A DNA stretch of 64,000 bases, from positions 62,001 to 126,000 of the forward strand of contig MKVX01000005.1 in assembly GCA_001899255.1 (NCBI GenBank), read 5' to 3'. The stretch's first letter is position 1; each line of letters opens with the position of its first letter. The notes below the pieces were generated by a model, which saw only the letters and a program-made list of their open reading frames with translations, was not told the DNA's origin and did not search any database. Both the position numbers and the translations under genes were made by a program. This document shows positions 1-8,738 of this stretch, piece by piece. This stretch comes from Rhizobiales bacterium 62-47 (GTDB taxonomy: Bacteria; Pseudomonadota; Alphaproteobacteria; Rhizobiales; Xanthobacteraceae).

Positions 1-2139
1 ACGTTGCAGCGCGCTTTGCGTTTGCGCATTGGCGACCACCGCGCTGGTGATCGCCTGCAGCTTGTTGAAATCCGAATTGCCATCGCGCAGTTCGATCTGC
101 ATCGCGAAACCGGCGGCATTGCCGATGCCCTGAATCGGTGGCGGCGGCAGCACGATGATGCGGGCTTCCTGAATCGCGCCGAGCTTGGCATTCAGGCCAT
201 AGACCAGCGACCGCAAATCCTCGCCGGCACCGCGCGCGCTCCAATCCTTCAGCATGATATAAGCCACGCCGGCATTGGCGAGGCTGGAACTGTTGTCTAG
301 TGCCGAGATCCCCGCGATGCTGATGACCTGCTCGACGCCCGGCGTCTTGCCAGACATCTCGCTGACCCGATCGAGCACGCGCTGGGTACGATCCAGCGAG
401 GCTCCGTCGGGCAACTGCACCGCGGCTAGCAGGTAACCCTGGTCCTCAATGGGAATGAAGCCTGTCGGCACGCGCGACAGGCCGTAGCCGGCGATGCCGA
501 TCAGGATTAGAGCGACAATGACCGAGACATTGCTGTGCGCCACCAAGCGCCCGATCAATCCGGCATACGCCCTCTCGACCCGGTCGTAGACGGCATTGAA
601 GCCGCGATAGAACCAGTTTCGCTGCTCCGGCGGCACTGGCCGGCGCAGCCAGAGCGCGCACTGCGTCGGCTTCAACGTCGCGGCGTTGATGGCGCTGATC
701 AGCGCCGTCGCGGCGATCACCAGCGCGAACTGGGCATACATGCGCCCGGTCAGTCCCGGCAGGAACGCTGCCGGAAGGAACACCGACACCAGCACCAGCG
801 TGATGCCGATGATCGGCGCGAACAACTGATCCATCGCGCTGATGGCCGCATCGTGGCCGGACATGCCGCGCTCGATATTGTGCGCGGCACCTTCGACGAC
901 GACGATGGCATCGTCCACGACGATCCCGATGGCGAGCACGATCGCGAACAGCGTCGACAGGTTGATGGTGAAGCCGAGCGCCGCCATCGCCGCGAAAGCA
1001 CCCACGATAGTCACCGGAACCGTGGTGGCGGGGACCAGCATGGCGCGCCAATCCTGCAGGAACAGCAGGATGACGATCAGAACCAGAAGGCCGGCCTCGA
1101 TCAGCGTCTTGTAGACCTCGTCGATCGACGCCGAGACGAACTTGGTGGTGTCGAACGGGATGTCGTATTTCACATCCTGCGGAAAGCCGGCCGCCAGCGA
1201 AGCCATCTTGCTTCTGACCGCCTTCTCGACCTCGAGCGCGTTGGCGCCCGGCGACTGGAACACGCCGATGCCGGTCGCCGCCTGATTGTTGAGCGAGAAT
1301 ATCTGGCTGTAAGTCTGCGCTCCAAGTTCGACCTTGCCGACGTCGCGCACGCGGGTCACGTCGCCGGCGTTGCCGGTCTTGACGATGACATCCTCAAACT
1401 GCCGCGCATCGTCCAGCCGGCCGTTGACGTTCAGCGTGTACTGAAATGCCTGTCCCGCCGGGGTCGGCGGCATGCCGACCTGTCCCGCGGTGACCTGCTG
1501 GCTTTGTTGCTGGATCGCCTCAATGACGTCCTGCGGCATCAGCCCGCGGACCTGCAGCTTGTTCGGGTCGAGCCAGACCCGCATCGAATACTGTCCCGCT
1601 CCGAACACCGTGACGTTGCCGACGCCCGGAAGTCGCGACAGTTCGTCGCGAATGTTGATGGTCGCATAGTTGCTGAGATAGAGGCTGTCATATGTCGCCT
1701 TCGGCGACGTCAGCGTCACGAACAGCAGGATCGCCGTCGAACGCTTCTGCACGGTGACGCCTTGCGTCTGCACCGATTGCGGCAGCGACGACAGCGCGCT
1801 CGAAACCCGGTTCTGCACCAGCACCTGCGCGAAATTCAGGTCGGTTCCGATCTTGAACGTCACGGTAAGGGTGTAGGTGCCGTCGGCGCCGCTGTAGGAC
1901 TGCATATAGAGCATGTCCTCAACGCCATTCACCTGCTGCTCGATCGGCAGCGCAACGGTGTCGATCACGGTCTTGGCGCTGGCGCCGGGATAGCGCGTCG
2001 TCACCTGCACGGTGGGCGGAACGACATCGGGATACTGTGCAACCGCGAGATTGAACAGTGCGACCGCGCCGATCAACACCATCAGGATCGCGATGACGTT
2101 GGAAAGAACCGGCCGCTCGATGAAAAATTTCGAGATCAT
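1..2139 (-). CDS. RND multidrug efflux permease (AcrB/HAE1 type), 3' end outside the window
   Basis: This is the inner-membrane, proton-driven pump subunit of a tripartite RND exporter. Translation from the ATG at 2139 begins MISKFFIERPVLSNVIAIL, the usual HAE-1 amino end with the first membrane helix. The next stretch contains the family pattern QYPDVVPPTVQVTTRYPGAS. At about residues 409-410 a VDDAIVVVE segment supplies the Asp-Asp pair that relays protons in AcrB. Only 713 codons are inside the window, against about 1,040 in a full protein, so the C-terminal third lies beyond position 1. The gene overlaps its adaptor gene by four bases (ATGA), so the two are translationally coupled. The family is certain; the substrate range is unknown. 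Confidence 0.95.
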   Translation of the reverse strand, partial: MISKFFIERPVLSNVIAILMVLIGAVALFNLAVAQYPDVVPPTVQVTTRYPGASAKTVIDTVALPIEQQVNGVEDMLYMQSYSGADGTYTLTVTFKIGTDLNFAQVLVQNRVSSALSSLPQSVQTQGVTVQKRSTAILLFVTLTSPKATYDSLYLSNYATINIRDELSRLPGVGNVTVFGAGQYSMRVWLDPNKLQVRGLMPQDVIEAIQQQSQQVTAGQVGMPPTPAGQAFQYTLNVNGRLDDARQFEDVIVKTGNAGDVTRVRDVGKVELGAQTYSQIFSLNNQAATGIGVFQSPGANALEVEKAVRSKMASLAAGFPQDVKYDIPFDTTKFVSASIDEVYKTLIEAGLLVLIVILLFLQDWRAMLVPATTVPVTIVGAFAAMAALGFTINLSTLFAIVLAIGIVVDDAIVVVEGAAHNIERGMSGHDAAISAMDQLFAPIIGITLVLVSVFLPAAFLPGLTGRMYAQFALVIAATALISAINAATLKPTQCALWLRRPVPPEQRNWFYRGFNAVYDRVERAYAGLIGRLVAHSNVSVIVALILIGIAGYGLSRVPTGFIPIEDQGYLLAAVQLPDGASLDRTQRVLDRVSEMSGKTPGVEQVISIAGISALDNSSSLANAGVAYIMLKDWSARGAGEDLRSLVYGLNAKLGAIQEARIIVLPPPPIQGIGNAAGFAMQIELRDGNSDFNKLQAITSAVVANAQTQSALQR

Positions 2140-3350
2140 GGCCGCTTCTCGCTCGCCGAGTCGCGAGATTGCGAGATCGTCTGCAGCTGAGGATCGACTT
2201 TCTGTCCGGGAATGGCATGCAGCAGGCCGGCAATCACGACCCGGTCGTCCGCATTCAGCCCGCTCTCGATGACGCGCAGTTCACCGTCCAGCGGACCGGT
2301 CTGCACCTTGCGTTGCTCGACGACATTGTCCTTGTTGACGACCAGCACATAGCGCCCGCCCTGATCGCTGCCGAGGGCAACATCCGGCACCAGCAGCGCA
2401 TTCTGCTCCTGATCGAGCGGAACGCGGACCCGCACGTAATAACCGGGCAGCAACAGGCGGTCGGCATTCGGCAAGACGCCCCGCACGGCAAGCGTGCCGG
2501 TGGACTGATTGATCGTCGGGGCCGCGTAGTCGAGTTTGCCTTTATGCGGATAGCCGGTATCGGTCTGGAGCCCGACCTCGATCGGTGTTTCCTTGAGGTC
2601 CTTTGCGGTGAGGCCCTTACGGGCCGCCGCAGCGCGAATGCGCAGCACATCCTGCTCGTTGACATTGAAATTGACGTAGATCGGGTCGAGCTGAACAATG
2701 GTCGCGAGTTGCGTCGGCGACGACGCTCCGACCAGTTCGCCCACCGAGACGAGGTGCGCGCTGACGATGCCGTCGAACGGCGCGACGACATTGGTGTAGC
2801 CGTAGTTGACCGCCGCGATCTTGGTATTGGCCTGAGCCTGTTTCAAGTTGGCCTGCGCGTTGTCACGCGATGACGTCGATTGATCGAGCGTCGCCTGCGA
2901 GACCACCTGTCGCGAGACCAGATCCGATTGGCGTTTGAAATCCGCATCGGCTTGTTTCAGCGACGCTTCGGCACCGGCCTCAGCCGCCTGCGCCTGCTCA
3001 AGCTTCAGCTTGTAGGTTTCCGGCTCGATGGTGAACAGCGTCGTGCCTTGCTTGACGAAATCACCGTCGCGATAATTGATCGACTGCAGCACGCCTTGCA
3101 CCCGGGCCACCAGATCGACTGACTTGATCGCGGCCGTATTGCCGGTGGCATCGAGATAGCGCGTCACAGCCCGCTGCACCGGCACCCCAACATCAACTTT
3201 CGGCGGAGGCGGCGGTATGAAAGTATTCTGCTCGCAGGCGCTAAGTCCCAACAAGGCAAGGATAGATAAAGAGATACGGGAAATCGTGGGCGCGGCACGC
3301 GCGCCAGCGCCATTCCATCGGGTGCCGGCGGGGAAATGCGTCAGCGTCAT
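2136..3350 (-). CDS. RND efflux periplasmic adaptor lipoprotein (AcrA/MexA type)
   Basis: This membrane fusion protein links the RND pump to an outer-membrane channel. I chose the ATG at 3350, giving 404 aa; an upstream TTG at 3368 is less likely. A hydrophobic stretch ends in the lipobox LSAC, so the protein should be lipidated and anchored to the inner membrane facing the periplasm. It continues with the biotinyl-lipoyl-like half (VARVQGVLQSINYRDGDFV), an Ala/Gln-rich alpha-hairpin, the second lipoyl half (VVAPFDGIVSAHLVSVGELV) and beta-barrel domains. The stop overlaps the pump start by four bases. No regulator gene lies on this side of the operon. Confidence 0.93.
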   Translation of the reverse strand: MTLTHFPAGTRWNGAGARAAPTISRISLSILALLGLSACEQNTFIPPPPPKVDVGVPVQRAVTRYLDATGNTAAIKSVDLVARVQGVLQSINYRDGDFVKQGTTLFTIEPETYKLKLEQAQAAEAGAEASLKQADADFKRQSDLVSRQVVSQATLDQSTSSRDNAQANLKQAQANTKIAAVNYGYTNVVAPFDGIVSAHLVSVGELVGASSPTQLATIVQLDPIYVNFNVNEQDVLRIRAAAARKGLTAKDLKETPIEVGLQTDTGYPHKGKLDYAAPTINQSTGTLAVRGVLPNADRLLLPGYYVRVRVPLDQEQNALLVPDVALGSDQGGRYVLVVNKDNVVEQRKVQTGPLDGELRVIESGLNADDRVVIAGLLHAIPGQKVDPQLQTISQSRDSASEKRP

Positions 3351-3551
3351 TCCAAGGCCCCATCTCAATTTTTCTAATGCAAAGGCATTCTGCTCTCAAA
3401 GACAGCTATCACGCGTTCTGAATAGCACAATTTGCTTGCGGTGGAACGGGAAAGCGAAAATGATACTTGCGTACCGATTTTTTGATCAAAGTTTTCGAAT
3501 TCATTTTGGTTGGGGCAATGGCATACGCCGCAACAACGAGGATTTCATTCG

Positions 3552-4355
3552 ATGGTCACCCAGTTGATACGGCTGTCCGCCGTTTGCGCATCCGCAGCAA
3601 TCATCGTTCTCACAACTGCACAGGCCTTCGCGCAACAGCCGACCGACGCACAGCGTAACGCCATTCGCTCCGATTGCCGTTCGGACTACGAGGCGCATTG
3701 CGCCAGCGTTCCTCCCGGCGGGATGGCATCGTTACAATGCCTGCAGAAGAATATGTCGAGCCTCTCGCCGTCTTGCCAGCGCGCCGTCAGCGCCGTGGCT
3801 GCCCCGGCTGAGCCACAGGCCAAACCGGCGGCGACAACAGCGGCACCTGCGGCGGCACCGGCTACGACTTCTCCCTCACCGGCGAAGCCAACCGCAGCCG
3901 CATCTCCCTCTCCAAGCAGCACAGCCACAAAGCAGCCCACCAGCGCTCAGGCCTCTGCCATCCGCAGCGCTTGCCGGGCCGATTATCAGAAGAGCTGCGC
4001 CAGCATTCCGCCAGGCGGCGCTGCCGCGCTTAACTGTCTGGAAAAGAACAAGGCCACTTTGTCGCCGGCCTGTCAGCAGGCGGTGAGCGCAGTCAGCGGC
4101 AGCGCTCCGGCAGCCGCCGCGACCACGACGACTGCGCCCGCAGCCGCTCCGGCAGCGGCGCCGGTCCTGGTGTTGCGGCCACTGCGCCCGCGCGAAGAAA
4201 TCTTCGTGCTGAGATCGGCATGTGGCGGCGACGTCCGCTCGTTGTGCGGCGCAGTCTCCCCGGGCGGCGACCGCGTCGCGAAGTGTCTGGCGTCGCAAGC
4301 CGCCTCGCTGTCACCGGCATGCAAGGAAGTGCTTGCAAGCTTCGCTGCAAGATAA
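3552..4355 (+). CDS. secreted protein with three four-cysteine repeats (cysteine-rich GLG1-like repeat)
   Basis: This is a 267-aa exported protein. The ATG at 3552 is chosen because it starts a clean signal peptide (MVTQLIRLSAVCASA to AFA-QQ). The mature part has three copies of a unit with the pattern C-x3-D-[YV]-x3-C-x4-PGG-x5-CL-x8-LSP-x-C, at about residues 37-74, 138-175 and 221-260. Long Ala/Pro/Thr/Ser-rich linkers separate them. Twelve regularly spaced cysteines suggest disulfide-bonded periplasmic modules. The pattern fits the 'cysteine rich repeat' family first described in animal GLG1. The gene at 4967 encodes a single copy of the same unit. The function is unknown. Confidence 0.85.
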   Translation: MVTQLIRLSAVCASAAIIVLTTAQAFAQQPTDAQRNAIRSDCRSDYEAHCASVPPGGMASLQCLQKNMSSLSPSCQRAVSAVAAPAEPQAKPAATTAAPAAAPATTSPSPAKPTAAASPSPSSTATKQPTSAQASAIRSACRADYQKSCASIPPGGAAALNCLEKNKATLSPACQQAVSAVSGSAPAAAATTTTAPAAAPAAAPVLVLRPLRPREEIFVLRSACGGDVRSLCGAVSPGGDRVAKCLASQAASLSPACKEVLASFAAR

Positions 4356-4376
4356 ATGCCTTCCCTGCTTGTTGAG

Positions 4377-4407
4377 AGCCGTTTGAGGTTTCGAAGCCTC
4401 AACGGCT
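4377..4407. terminator. inverted repeat between convergent genes, possible bidirectional terminator
   Basis: AGCCGTTTGAGG and CCTCAACGGCT form a stem of about eleven pairs with one bulge and a seven-base loop. It lies between the 3' end of the cysteine-rich gene and the stop codon of the convergent membrane-protein gene, which it overlaps. There is no strong T-run on either side, so the terminator role is inferred from position. Confidence 0.4.
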
Positions 4408-4762
4408 ATTCACCGCGAAAGGCAAGGATCAACTGGATCAGGCGAACCGACAGGGCGAGGTAGCAGATCGACATCAGGATTTGATAGACGGCGTGCCAGT
4501 TCAGCTTCGCAAGCTTGGAAAGACCGTCGAAGAAATTGAGAAGCAGGAGGATAATACCAAACAGTTCGACACCGCGGCCGACCAGGCTGTGACGCAAATA
4601 GCCGAACAGCACGATGGCCGGCTCGTCGCTCGAAACGTGCGCCCCTGCCGATACGATCAGTGTCCCGACGATCATTTTTTCGATGTGGCTGAATACTTCC
4701 TTCGATGCCGGCTCGACATGCGAGGCGTAGAACGCCAACCACCTGTTACGGATATCCTGCAT
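4406..4762 (-). CDS. small hypothetical membrane protein
   Basis: This 118-aa protein is not recognised. Three hydrophobic stretches can be seen: about residues 30-55 (MIVGTLIVSAG onward), 62-78 (GVELFGIILLLLNFF) and 93-113 (ILMSICYLALSVRLIQLIL). The first 25 residues are polar and contain several aromatic residues. No catalytic motif is visible. It stands alone between two plus-strand genes for secreted cysteine-repeat proteins, and its upstream region is about 200 bases long. It is probably an integral inner-membrane protein. Confidence 0.7.
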   Translation of the reverse strand: MQDIRNRWLAFYASHVEPASKEVFSHIEKMIVGTLIVSAGAHVSSDEPAIVLFGYLRHSLVGRGVELFGIILLLLNFFDGLSKLAKLNWHAVYQILMSICYLALSVRLIQLILAFRGE

Positions 4763-4966
4763 GATCTTTCCTTACGAAGGCCGTTGGCGTCAAACGACTT
4801 GGCCACGATCGCACTCTGAAAACGGGGATGCCGGAAGTTTCAATACAATGGCTACCCAATCAAGCCGCAAGGCTGTTGCTCGAGCCGATGTTCCCAAAAA
4901 ATTATCCGAACCTGATTGTCGTTTGAATTGACGGATACGATGAACCGACCTCTGGAAAGGACTGAA

Positions 4967-5191
4967 ATGATGCTCCGCACCATCCTGCTGACCACCCTGC
5001 TTTGCGCTTCAGGAACCGCCTTCGCGCAAGATCTGACGGCTGAACAACGCAGCGCCTGCATGGGCGATTACGAGACCTATTGCAAAGGCACCACGCCCGG
5101 TGGCGGACGGATCATCGCCTGCCTCAACAAGGTCAGCGACAAGTTATCGCCAGCCTGCAAGAAGGTTCTGGTTGCCGCTGAGAAAAAGTGA
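4967..5191 (+). CDS. small secreted single-unit cysteine-repeat protein
   Basis: This is a 74-aa exported protein. The start at 4967 has a GGAAAGG ribosome-binding site six bases upstream (another ATG follows at 4970). A signal peptide ends at AFA-QD. The mature part is almost exactly one unit of the four-cysteine repeat (CMGDYETYC, PGG, ACLNKV, LSPACKKVL) found three times in the protein encoded at 3552-4355. The two genes are likely paralogs that differ in repeat number. No function is known. Confidence 0.82.
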   Translation: MMLRTILLTTLLCASGTAFAQDLTAEQRSACMGDYETYCKGTTPGGGRIIACLNKVSDKLSPACKKVLVAAEKK

Positions 5192-5292
5192 GGCCGGCTA
5201 CAAGCGCCAGGCGAGCATTCGCAACACCCCCTTTCGCCGCTCGGCGGATCCAGTTCGATCGAAGACCAACCAAAAAACTCAGGGAGAGAATC

Positions 5293-5505
5293 ATGCGTTC
5301 GTTTCTGCTCGTTGCGTCCGCCCTTCTCGCTTTTGCCGCCACGATGACTTTCCAACCCACCGATGCTAACGCGGTGGTCTGCGCCAAGGGCGTTTATCGG
5401 GCTGGCTGCGCGGGATATCGGGGCGCCGTTGTCGTCAACAAACCACCCGTGGTTCGCTGCCGCATGGTCTGGGTGAACGGAGTGCGCGTGCGCCGCTGCG
5501 TATAG
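5293..5505 (+). CDS. small secreted cysteine-containing protein
   Basis: This is a 70-aa exported protein. The ATG at 5293 has an AGGGAGAG ribosome-binding site and opens a signal peptide (MRSFLLVASALLAF to ANA-VV). The short mature part has four cysteines and a basic C-terminus (WVNGVRVRRCV). Short secreted proteins of this look are common in Bradyrhizobium and relatives and have no assigned function. It lies 101 bases after the cysteine-repeat gene and could be co-transcribed with it. Confidence 0.75.
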   Translation: MRSFLLVASALLAFAATMTFQPTDANAVVCAKGVYRAGCAGYRGAVVVNKPPVVRCRMVWVNGVRVRRCV

Positions 5506-5560
5506 GGCAGATCCGGATTCGATTATCGCGTCGCCAAGAACCGCTGATGGCCTCTCTCCG

Positions 5561-5590
5561 TGACGCCAGACAGCGGTTTTGGTGTATGAT
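5561..5590 (+). promoter_or_regulatory. candidate sigma-70-type promoter of the adenylate cyclase gene
   Basis: A TATGAT -10 element lies at 5585-5590, with a weak TGACGC -35 at 5561-5566 and an 18-base spacer. It sits about 70 bases before the cyclase start. It is a prediction only, because alphaproteobacterial promoters are poorly conserved. Confidence 0.3.
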
Positions 5591-5658
5591 ACGATGATGA
5601 TGGGCAAGCCCGGGCGGCACGCGATCGTTGTCGCCCGATGTAAGAGAACCGCCACCAA

Positions 5659-7389
5659 ATGATCCGATCATCGATCAGACGGCAGATCATGGGTATCGCC
5701 GTCGGCCTCATCGTCTTGATGGTCGCGGTCTCATTGTTCTCGATGTTTCTCGTGCACCGCGGCGGCACACTGCTCGACCGGCTGACCAGCGAATACATTC
5801 CCGCTTATGGCAATCTGGCCCGCGCCAACGTTCATTCGCTCGAGCGGGCGGTGGCGCTGCGTAACATGATGATCGACAAAGCGCGCTTCCCTGACGATGC
5901 GGCGCGTTTCGACCGCCATCGCGACGACTTTGAACAGAACGGCAGAGCGTTCGAGACGGAGGCCAGTGCGGCGCTGGCGCACATCAAAAAGCTCATCGAA
6001 GATGACCCGAACTTCGCCAGCCGGATTTCGCTGGCTCAACTCGAAAGCCGTATCAATGCGGCAATCGACGTTGATAGAAGACATCTGAATGAGGAGATTG
6101 CCCGCCTGATGGCGAATTTTGCATCAGGCAATGGCGCGGCGGTCGCGGATGGCCTGGCGCGGATCGACACACAGCGCACTGAACTCAGTAACACGATCGC
6201 CAATATCCGTGCGGATATGTTGCACCTGGTTCAGATCGATGGCGCGACCACCATCAAGAACCAGAACAACGTGATGTTGATCGTCGCGCTCCTCACATTA
6301 CTTGCCGCGCTGCTCGGGCTGGTGTTCTCGGTGCTGATCAGCGCCGGTATGACGCGACCGGTACGCCGCCTGCTCGAAGGCACGCGCGCCGTCGAAGCCG
6401 GCAATCTCGACAATACTGTCGAAGTGACGTCGCAGGACGAGATCGGGGATCTCACGGCAGCCTTCAACCGCATGGTTGAGCAGTTGCGTCAGAAGGAGCG
6501 TATCCGCGAAACGTTCGGGCGCTATATGGATCCGCAGGTCGTCGAGGGTCTGATCAATCGTCCGGAGATCGCTGCCGCCGACGGCCAGCGACGCACCATG
6601 ACGGTACTGTTCTGCGACATGAAGGGCTTTACCAACAGCAGCCAGCAAATGACGCCGCAGGGCTTGGTCAAGGTGATGAACCTTTACTTTGCCACCATGT
6701 CGGAGCCAATCCGTCAGCAATTCGGCATCATCGACAAATATATCGGCGATGCGATCATGGCTTACTGGGGACCGCCATTCAATCGCGACGAAGACCAGGC
6801 CCGGCTCGCCTGCGAGGCTGCATTGCAGATGATCGGACGACTGGATGGATTGCGACGTCAGCTGCCCGAGCTGCTGGGCGTACGGTCCCTGCCAGTCGCC
6901 TTCGACGTGCGCATCGGCGTTGCGACCGGAGATACCGTTGTCGGCAGCGTCGGTTCGCAGTTCATGATGAGCTACACGGTGATGGGTGACGCGGTGAATT
7001 TGGCTTCGCGCCTCGAAAGCCTAAATAATTTTTACGGCAGCCACCTGCTGATATCGGAAGCGACCGTCGCCGCGATCGACATGGAGGTGCGGGAAATCGA
7101 CCACGTGGTGGTGCAAGGACAGACCGATCCCCAACGCGTGTTCGACATCATGTCCGCCAAGGGTGCGCTGACGCCTTCACAGCAAATGCTGCGCGCCCAC
7201 TATGCGGAAGGATTGGCAGCCTATCGCCAGCAACGCTGGGACGATGCAGCAGAGGCGTTCTCTGCCGCATTGGCGATCGATGCCTCCGACGGTCCATCGA
7301 AGGTGTTGCGGGATCGCGTTGCCCAGTTGAAGAACTCGCCACCCGACAAGAGTTGGGACGGCATCTGGCACTTCACCAACAAGTCCTGA
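5659..7389 (+). CDS. membrane-bound class III adenylate/guanylate cyclase with HAMP domain
   Basis: This 576-aa protein should convert ATP to cyclic AMP at the inner membrane. Helix 1 (about residues 10-32) and helix 2 (about 204-228) flank a periplasmic sensor region of about 170 residues. A HAMP linker follows (TRPVRRLLEGTRAVEAGNL). The class III catalytic domain begins near residue 308 with TVLFCDMKGFT, whose Asp binds metal, and carries DKYIGDAIMAYWG (second metal Asp and the adenine-selecting Lys) and MGDAVNLASRLE. The last 80 residues resemble a TPR (AEGLAAYRQQRWDDAAEAF). All catalytic residues that I can place are present. The signal sensed is unknown. Confidence 0.92.
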   Translation: MIRSSIRRQIMGIAVGLIVLMVAVSLFSMFLVHRGGTLLDRLTSEYIPAYGNLARANVHSLERAVALRNMMIDKARFPDDAARFDRHRDDFEQNGRAFETEASAALAHIKKLIEDDPNFASRISLAQLESRINAAIDVDRRHLNEEIARLMANFASGNGAAVADGLARIDTQRTELSNTIANIRADMLHLVQIDGATTIKNQNNVMLIVALLTLLAALLGLVFSVLISAGMTRPVRRLLEGTRAVEAGNLDNTVEVTSQDEIGDLTAAFNRMVEQLRQKERIRETFGRYMDPQVVEGLINRPEIAAADGQRRTMTVLFCDMKGFTNSSQQMTPQGLVKVMNLYFATMSEPIRQQFGIIDKYIGDAIMAYWGPPFNRDEDQARLACEAALQMIGRLDGLRRQLPELLGVRSLPVAFDVRIGVATGDTVVGSVGSQFMMSYTVMGDAVNLASRLESLNNFYGSHLLISEATVAAIDMEVREIDHVVVQGQTDPQRVFDIMSAKGALTPSQQMLRAHYAEGLAAYRQQRWDDAAEAFSAALAIDASDGPSKVLRDRVAQLKNSPPDKSWDGIWHFTNKS

Positions 7390-7439
7390 GCACGCACAAC
7401 GCTCGCGACGCGCAACGGCGCCGTCATCCCGGCAAACGA

Positions 7440-7465
7440 AAAGGCCCTCGCTGCGGAGGGCCTTT
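7440..7465. terminator. bidirectional intrinsic terminator between the cyclase and HU genes
   Basis: AAAGGCCCTC and GAGGGCCTTT form a stem around a six-base loop. On the minus strand it is followed by TTTTCGTTT directly after the HU stop codon, and on the plus strand by TTTCTG after the cyclase. It serves both convergent genes. Confidence 0.75.
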
Positions 7466-7468
7466 CTG

Positions 7469-7768
7469 TCAGACGGCGTCTTTCGCCGCTTTGACCGGGC
7501 GAGCCCGGACGATCTTGCGGGCCGGCTTGGCCTTGAACATCATCTCTTCGCCGGTGAAGGGATTGGTACCCTTGCGGGCCTTCGTCGCGGGCTTCTTGAT
7601 CACGACGAACTTGGCGAAACCGGGAACGAGGAACACGCCGTTCTTCTTCAGTTCCTTGTGACCGACTTCGGTGAGCGTATCCATCACGCTCTTGACGTCG
7701 CGCTTCGACAGCTCGGTGGCGGTCGCGATCTTTTCGACCAGTTGCGACTTAGACATTTGAGTAGGCAT
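7469..7768 (-). CDS. HU-family DNA-binding protein
   Basis: This 99-aa histone-like protein binds and bends DNA as a dimer in the nucleoid. It starts MPTQMSKSQLVEKIATATELSKRDVKSVMDTL, the HU dimerisation helices. The beta-arm region is KKNGVFLVPGFAKFVVIKKPATKARKGTNP, and a basic Ala/Lys/Arg tail follows. The arm motif differs from the standard HU form (GFGTFxxRxRxARxGRNP), and the C-terminal tail is slightly longer, so this looks like the divergent HU-like paralog of this bacterial group rather than the main HU. It is monocistronic, with its own terminator. Confidence 0.88.
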   Translation of the reverse strand: MPTQMSKSQLVEKIATATELSKRDVKSVMDTLTEVGHKELKKNGVFLVPGFAKFVVIKKPATKARKGTNPFTGEEMMFKAKPARKIVRARPVKAAKDAV

Positions 7769-8015
7769 CTCAGCTCCTCTGATTCGTGCCGCAACGACAA
7801 TAGCTGAAGCCTCGGCGCGAAATACACCGCGTTATGGGGGCTTACACACAGTTTGCCCCGCCAACGCAGGCTTTTCCTCGCAAAAACTGCGGTGTTTTCC
7901 CTTCCGGGCATCACTGGCAGTGCTGATACCGCGGGGAAAGCGTACGAATCGCGGTCAAAGGATACTGCGCCAGAAGGCTTCGACCATTCGACAATGGGAA
8001 AATAATCCGCAATCC

Positions 8016-8738
8016 TCACGCTTGTTGTCTGAAGTTCGCGATCCGCTGTCTAAGTCCCGGCCGCGCCGCCGACCTCACCAGTCGGGCAAGGTCAACATCG
8101 TTTGCCTCGGATCGGACCGCGCGCAACATCGCCGCATAGTCCGAAGCCGGCAGCGTCGACGCCGTCGCAGCCGCGCGCGCTATTCTGTCGTCCCATTGAT
8201 CCTGACCGGCAGTCTCGGTCACGAAGCCGTTCCGCTCGGCCTCCTCGGCGTCGAATGTGCGCCCTGCCCCGAGAATGTCGGTGGCCACATCTTCACCAAC
8301 GAGCGCAGCAAATCGCCGCGAGCCCAACACCAGCCCGAACTGCAGGCCGGGCATTCGAAACGTGCTCGCGGGCGCGCAGATGCGCTGCCTGCACACCGCG
8401 AACAGATCGACCCCTGCGCCGAAGCTACGGCCATGCGCCAGTCCGACCGTCAGACACGGCAATGCCGCGACACGCTGCAACAGCAATTCGACACGGACAA
8501 ATCGCCACAGCAGTTCGGCATCGCTCTGGCCGCTCTGATTGCCGAAATCGAAGCCGGCGCTGAAGTTCTTGCCGTTGCCTCTGAAGACCACCAGCCTCGC
8601 ATCGCCGTGCGACACTTCATCCACGGCATCCAGCAAGGCTTCGACAAGCTCCGCCGACAGCGCATTCATCTTGTCCGGCCGATTGAGGGTGAAGGTCCAG
8701 CACGGACCATCGCGCGCGATCAGCAATTCCTCGCTCAT
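8016..8738 (-). CDS. divergent enoyl-CoA hydratase/isomerase family protein
   Basis: This 240-aa crotonase-fold protein starts at the ATG at 8738 (MSEELLIARDGPCWTFTLNRPDKMNALS), which overlaps the stop of the upstream CoA-transferase gene by four bases (ATGA). The first oxyanion-hole loop (FSAGFDFG) and second (HGRSFGAGVDLF) are recognisable. At the usual catalytic-Glu sites the protein reads MPGLQFGLVLGSRR, and I see neither of the two glutamates of hydratases there. It may therefore be an isomerase, a hydrolase, or a protein with changed chemistry. It is the last gene of the minus-strand run 8.0-17.8 kb and is probably paired with the CoA-transferase before it. Confidence 0.85.
   Translation of the reverse strand: MSEELLIARDGPCWTFTLNRPDKMNALSAELVEALLDAVDEVSHGDARLVVFRGNGKNFSAGFDFGNQSGQSDAELLWRFVRVELLLQRVAALPCLTVGLAHGRSFGAGVDLFAVCRQRICAPASTFRMPGLQFGLVLGSRRFAALVGEDVATDILGAGRTFDAEEAERNGFVTETAGQDQWDDRIARAAATASTLPASDYAAMLRAVRSEANDVDLARLVRSAARPGLRQRIANFRQQA

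Noticed and set aside
535-2190. Long open frame on the plus strand opposite the RND permease gene.
   Set aside because: It is an antisense by-product of GC-rich codon use. The product is Arg/Asp/His-rich without domains, and the minus strand encodes a clear AcrB-type protein.
5659-7389. The adenylate cyclase as the signal source for the three Crp-like regulators.
   Set aside because: None of the three keeps the canonical cAMP-binding Arg-Ser pair, and the gene is distant from them.
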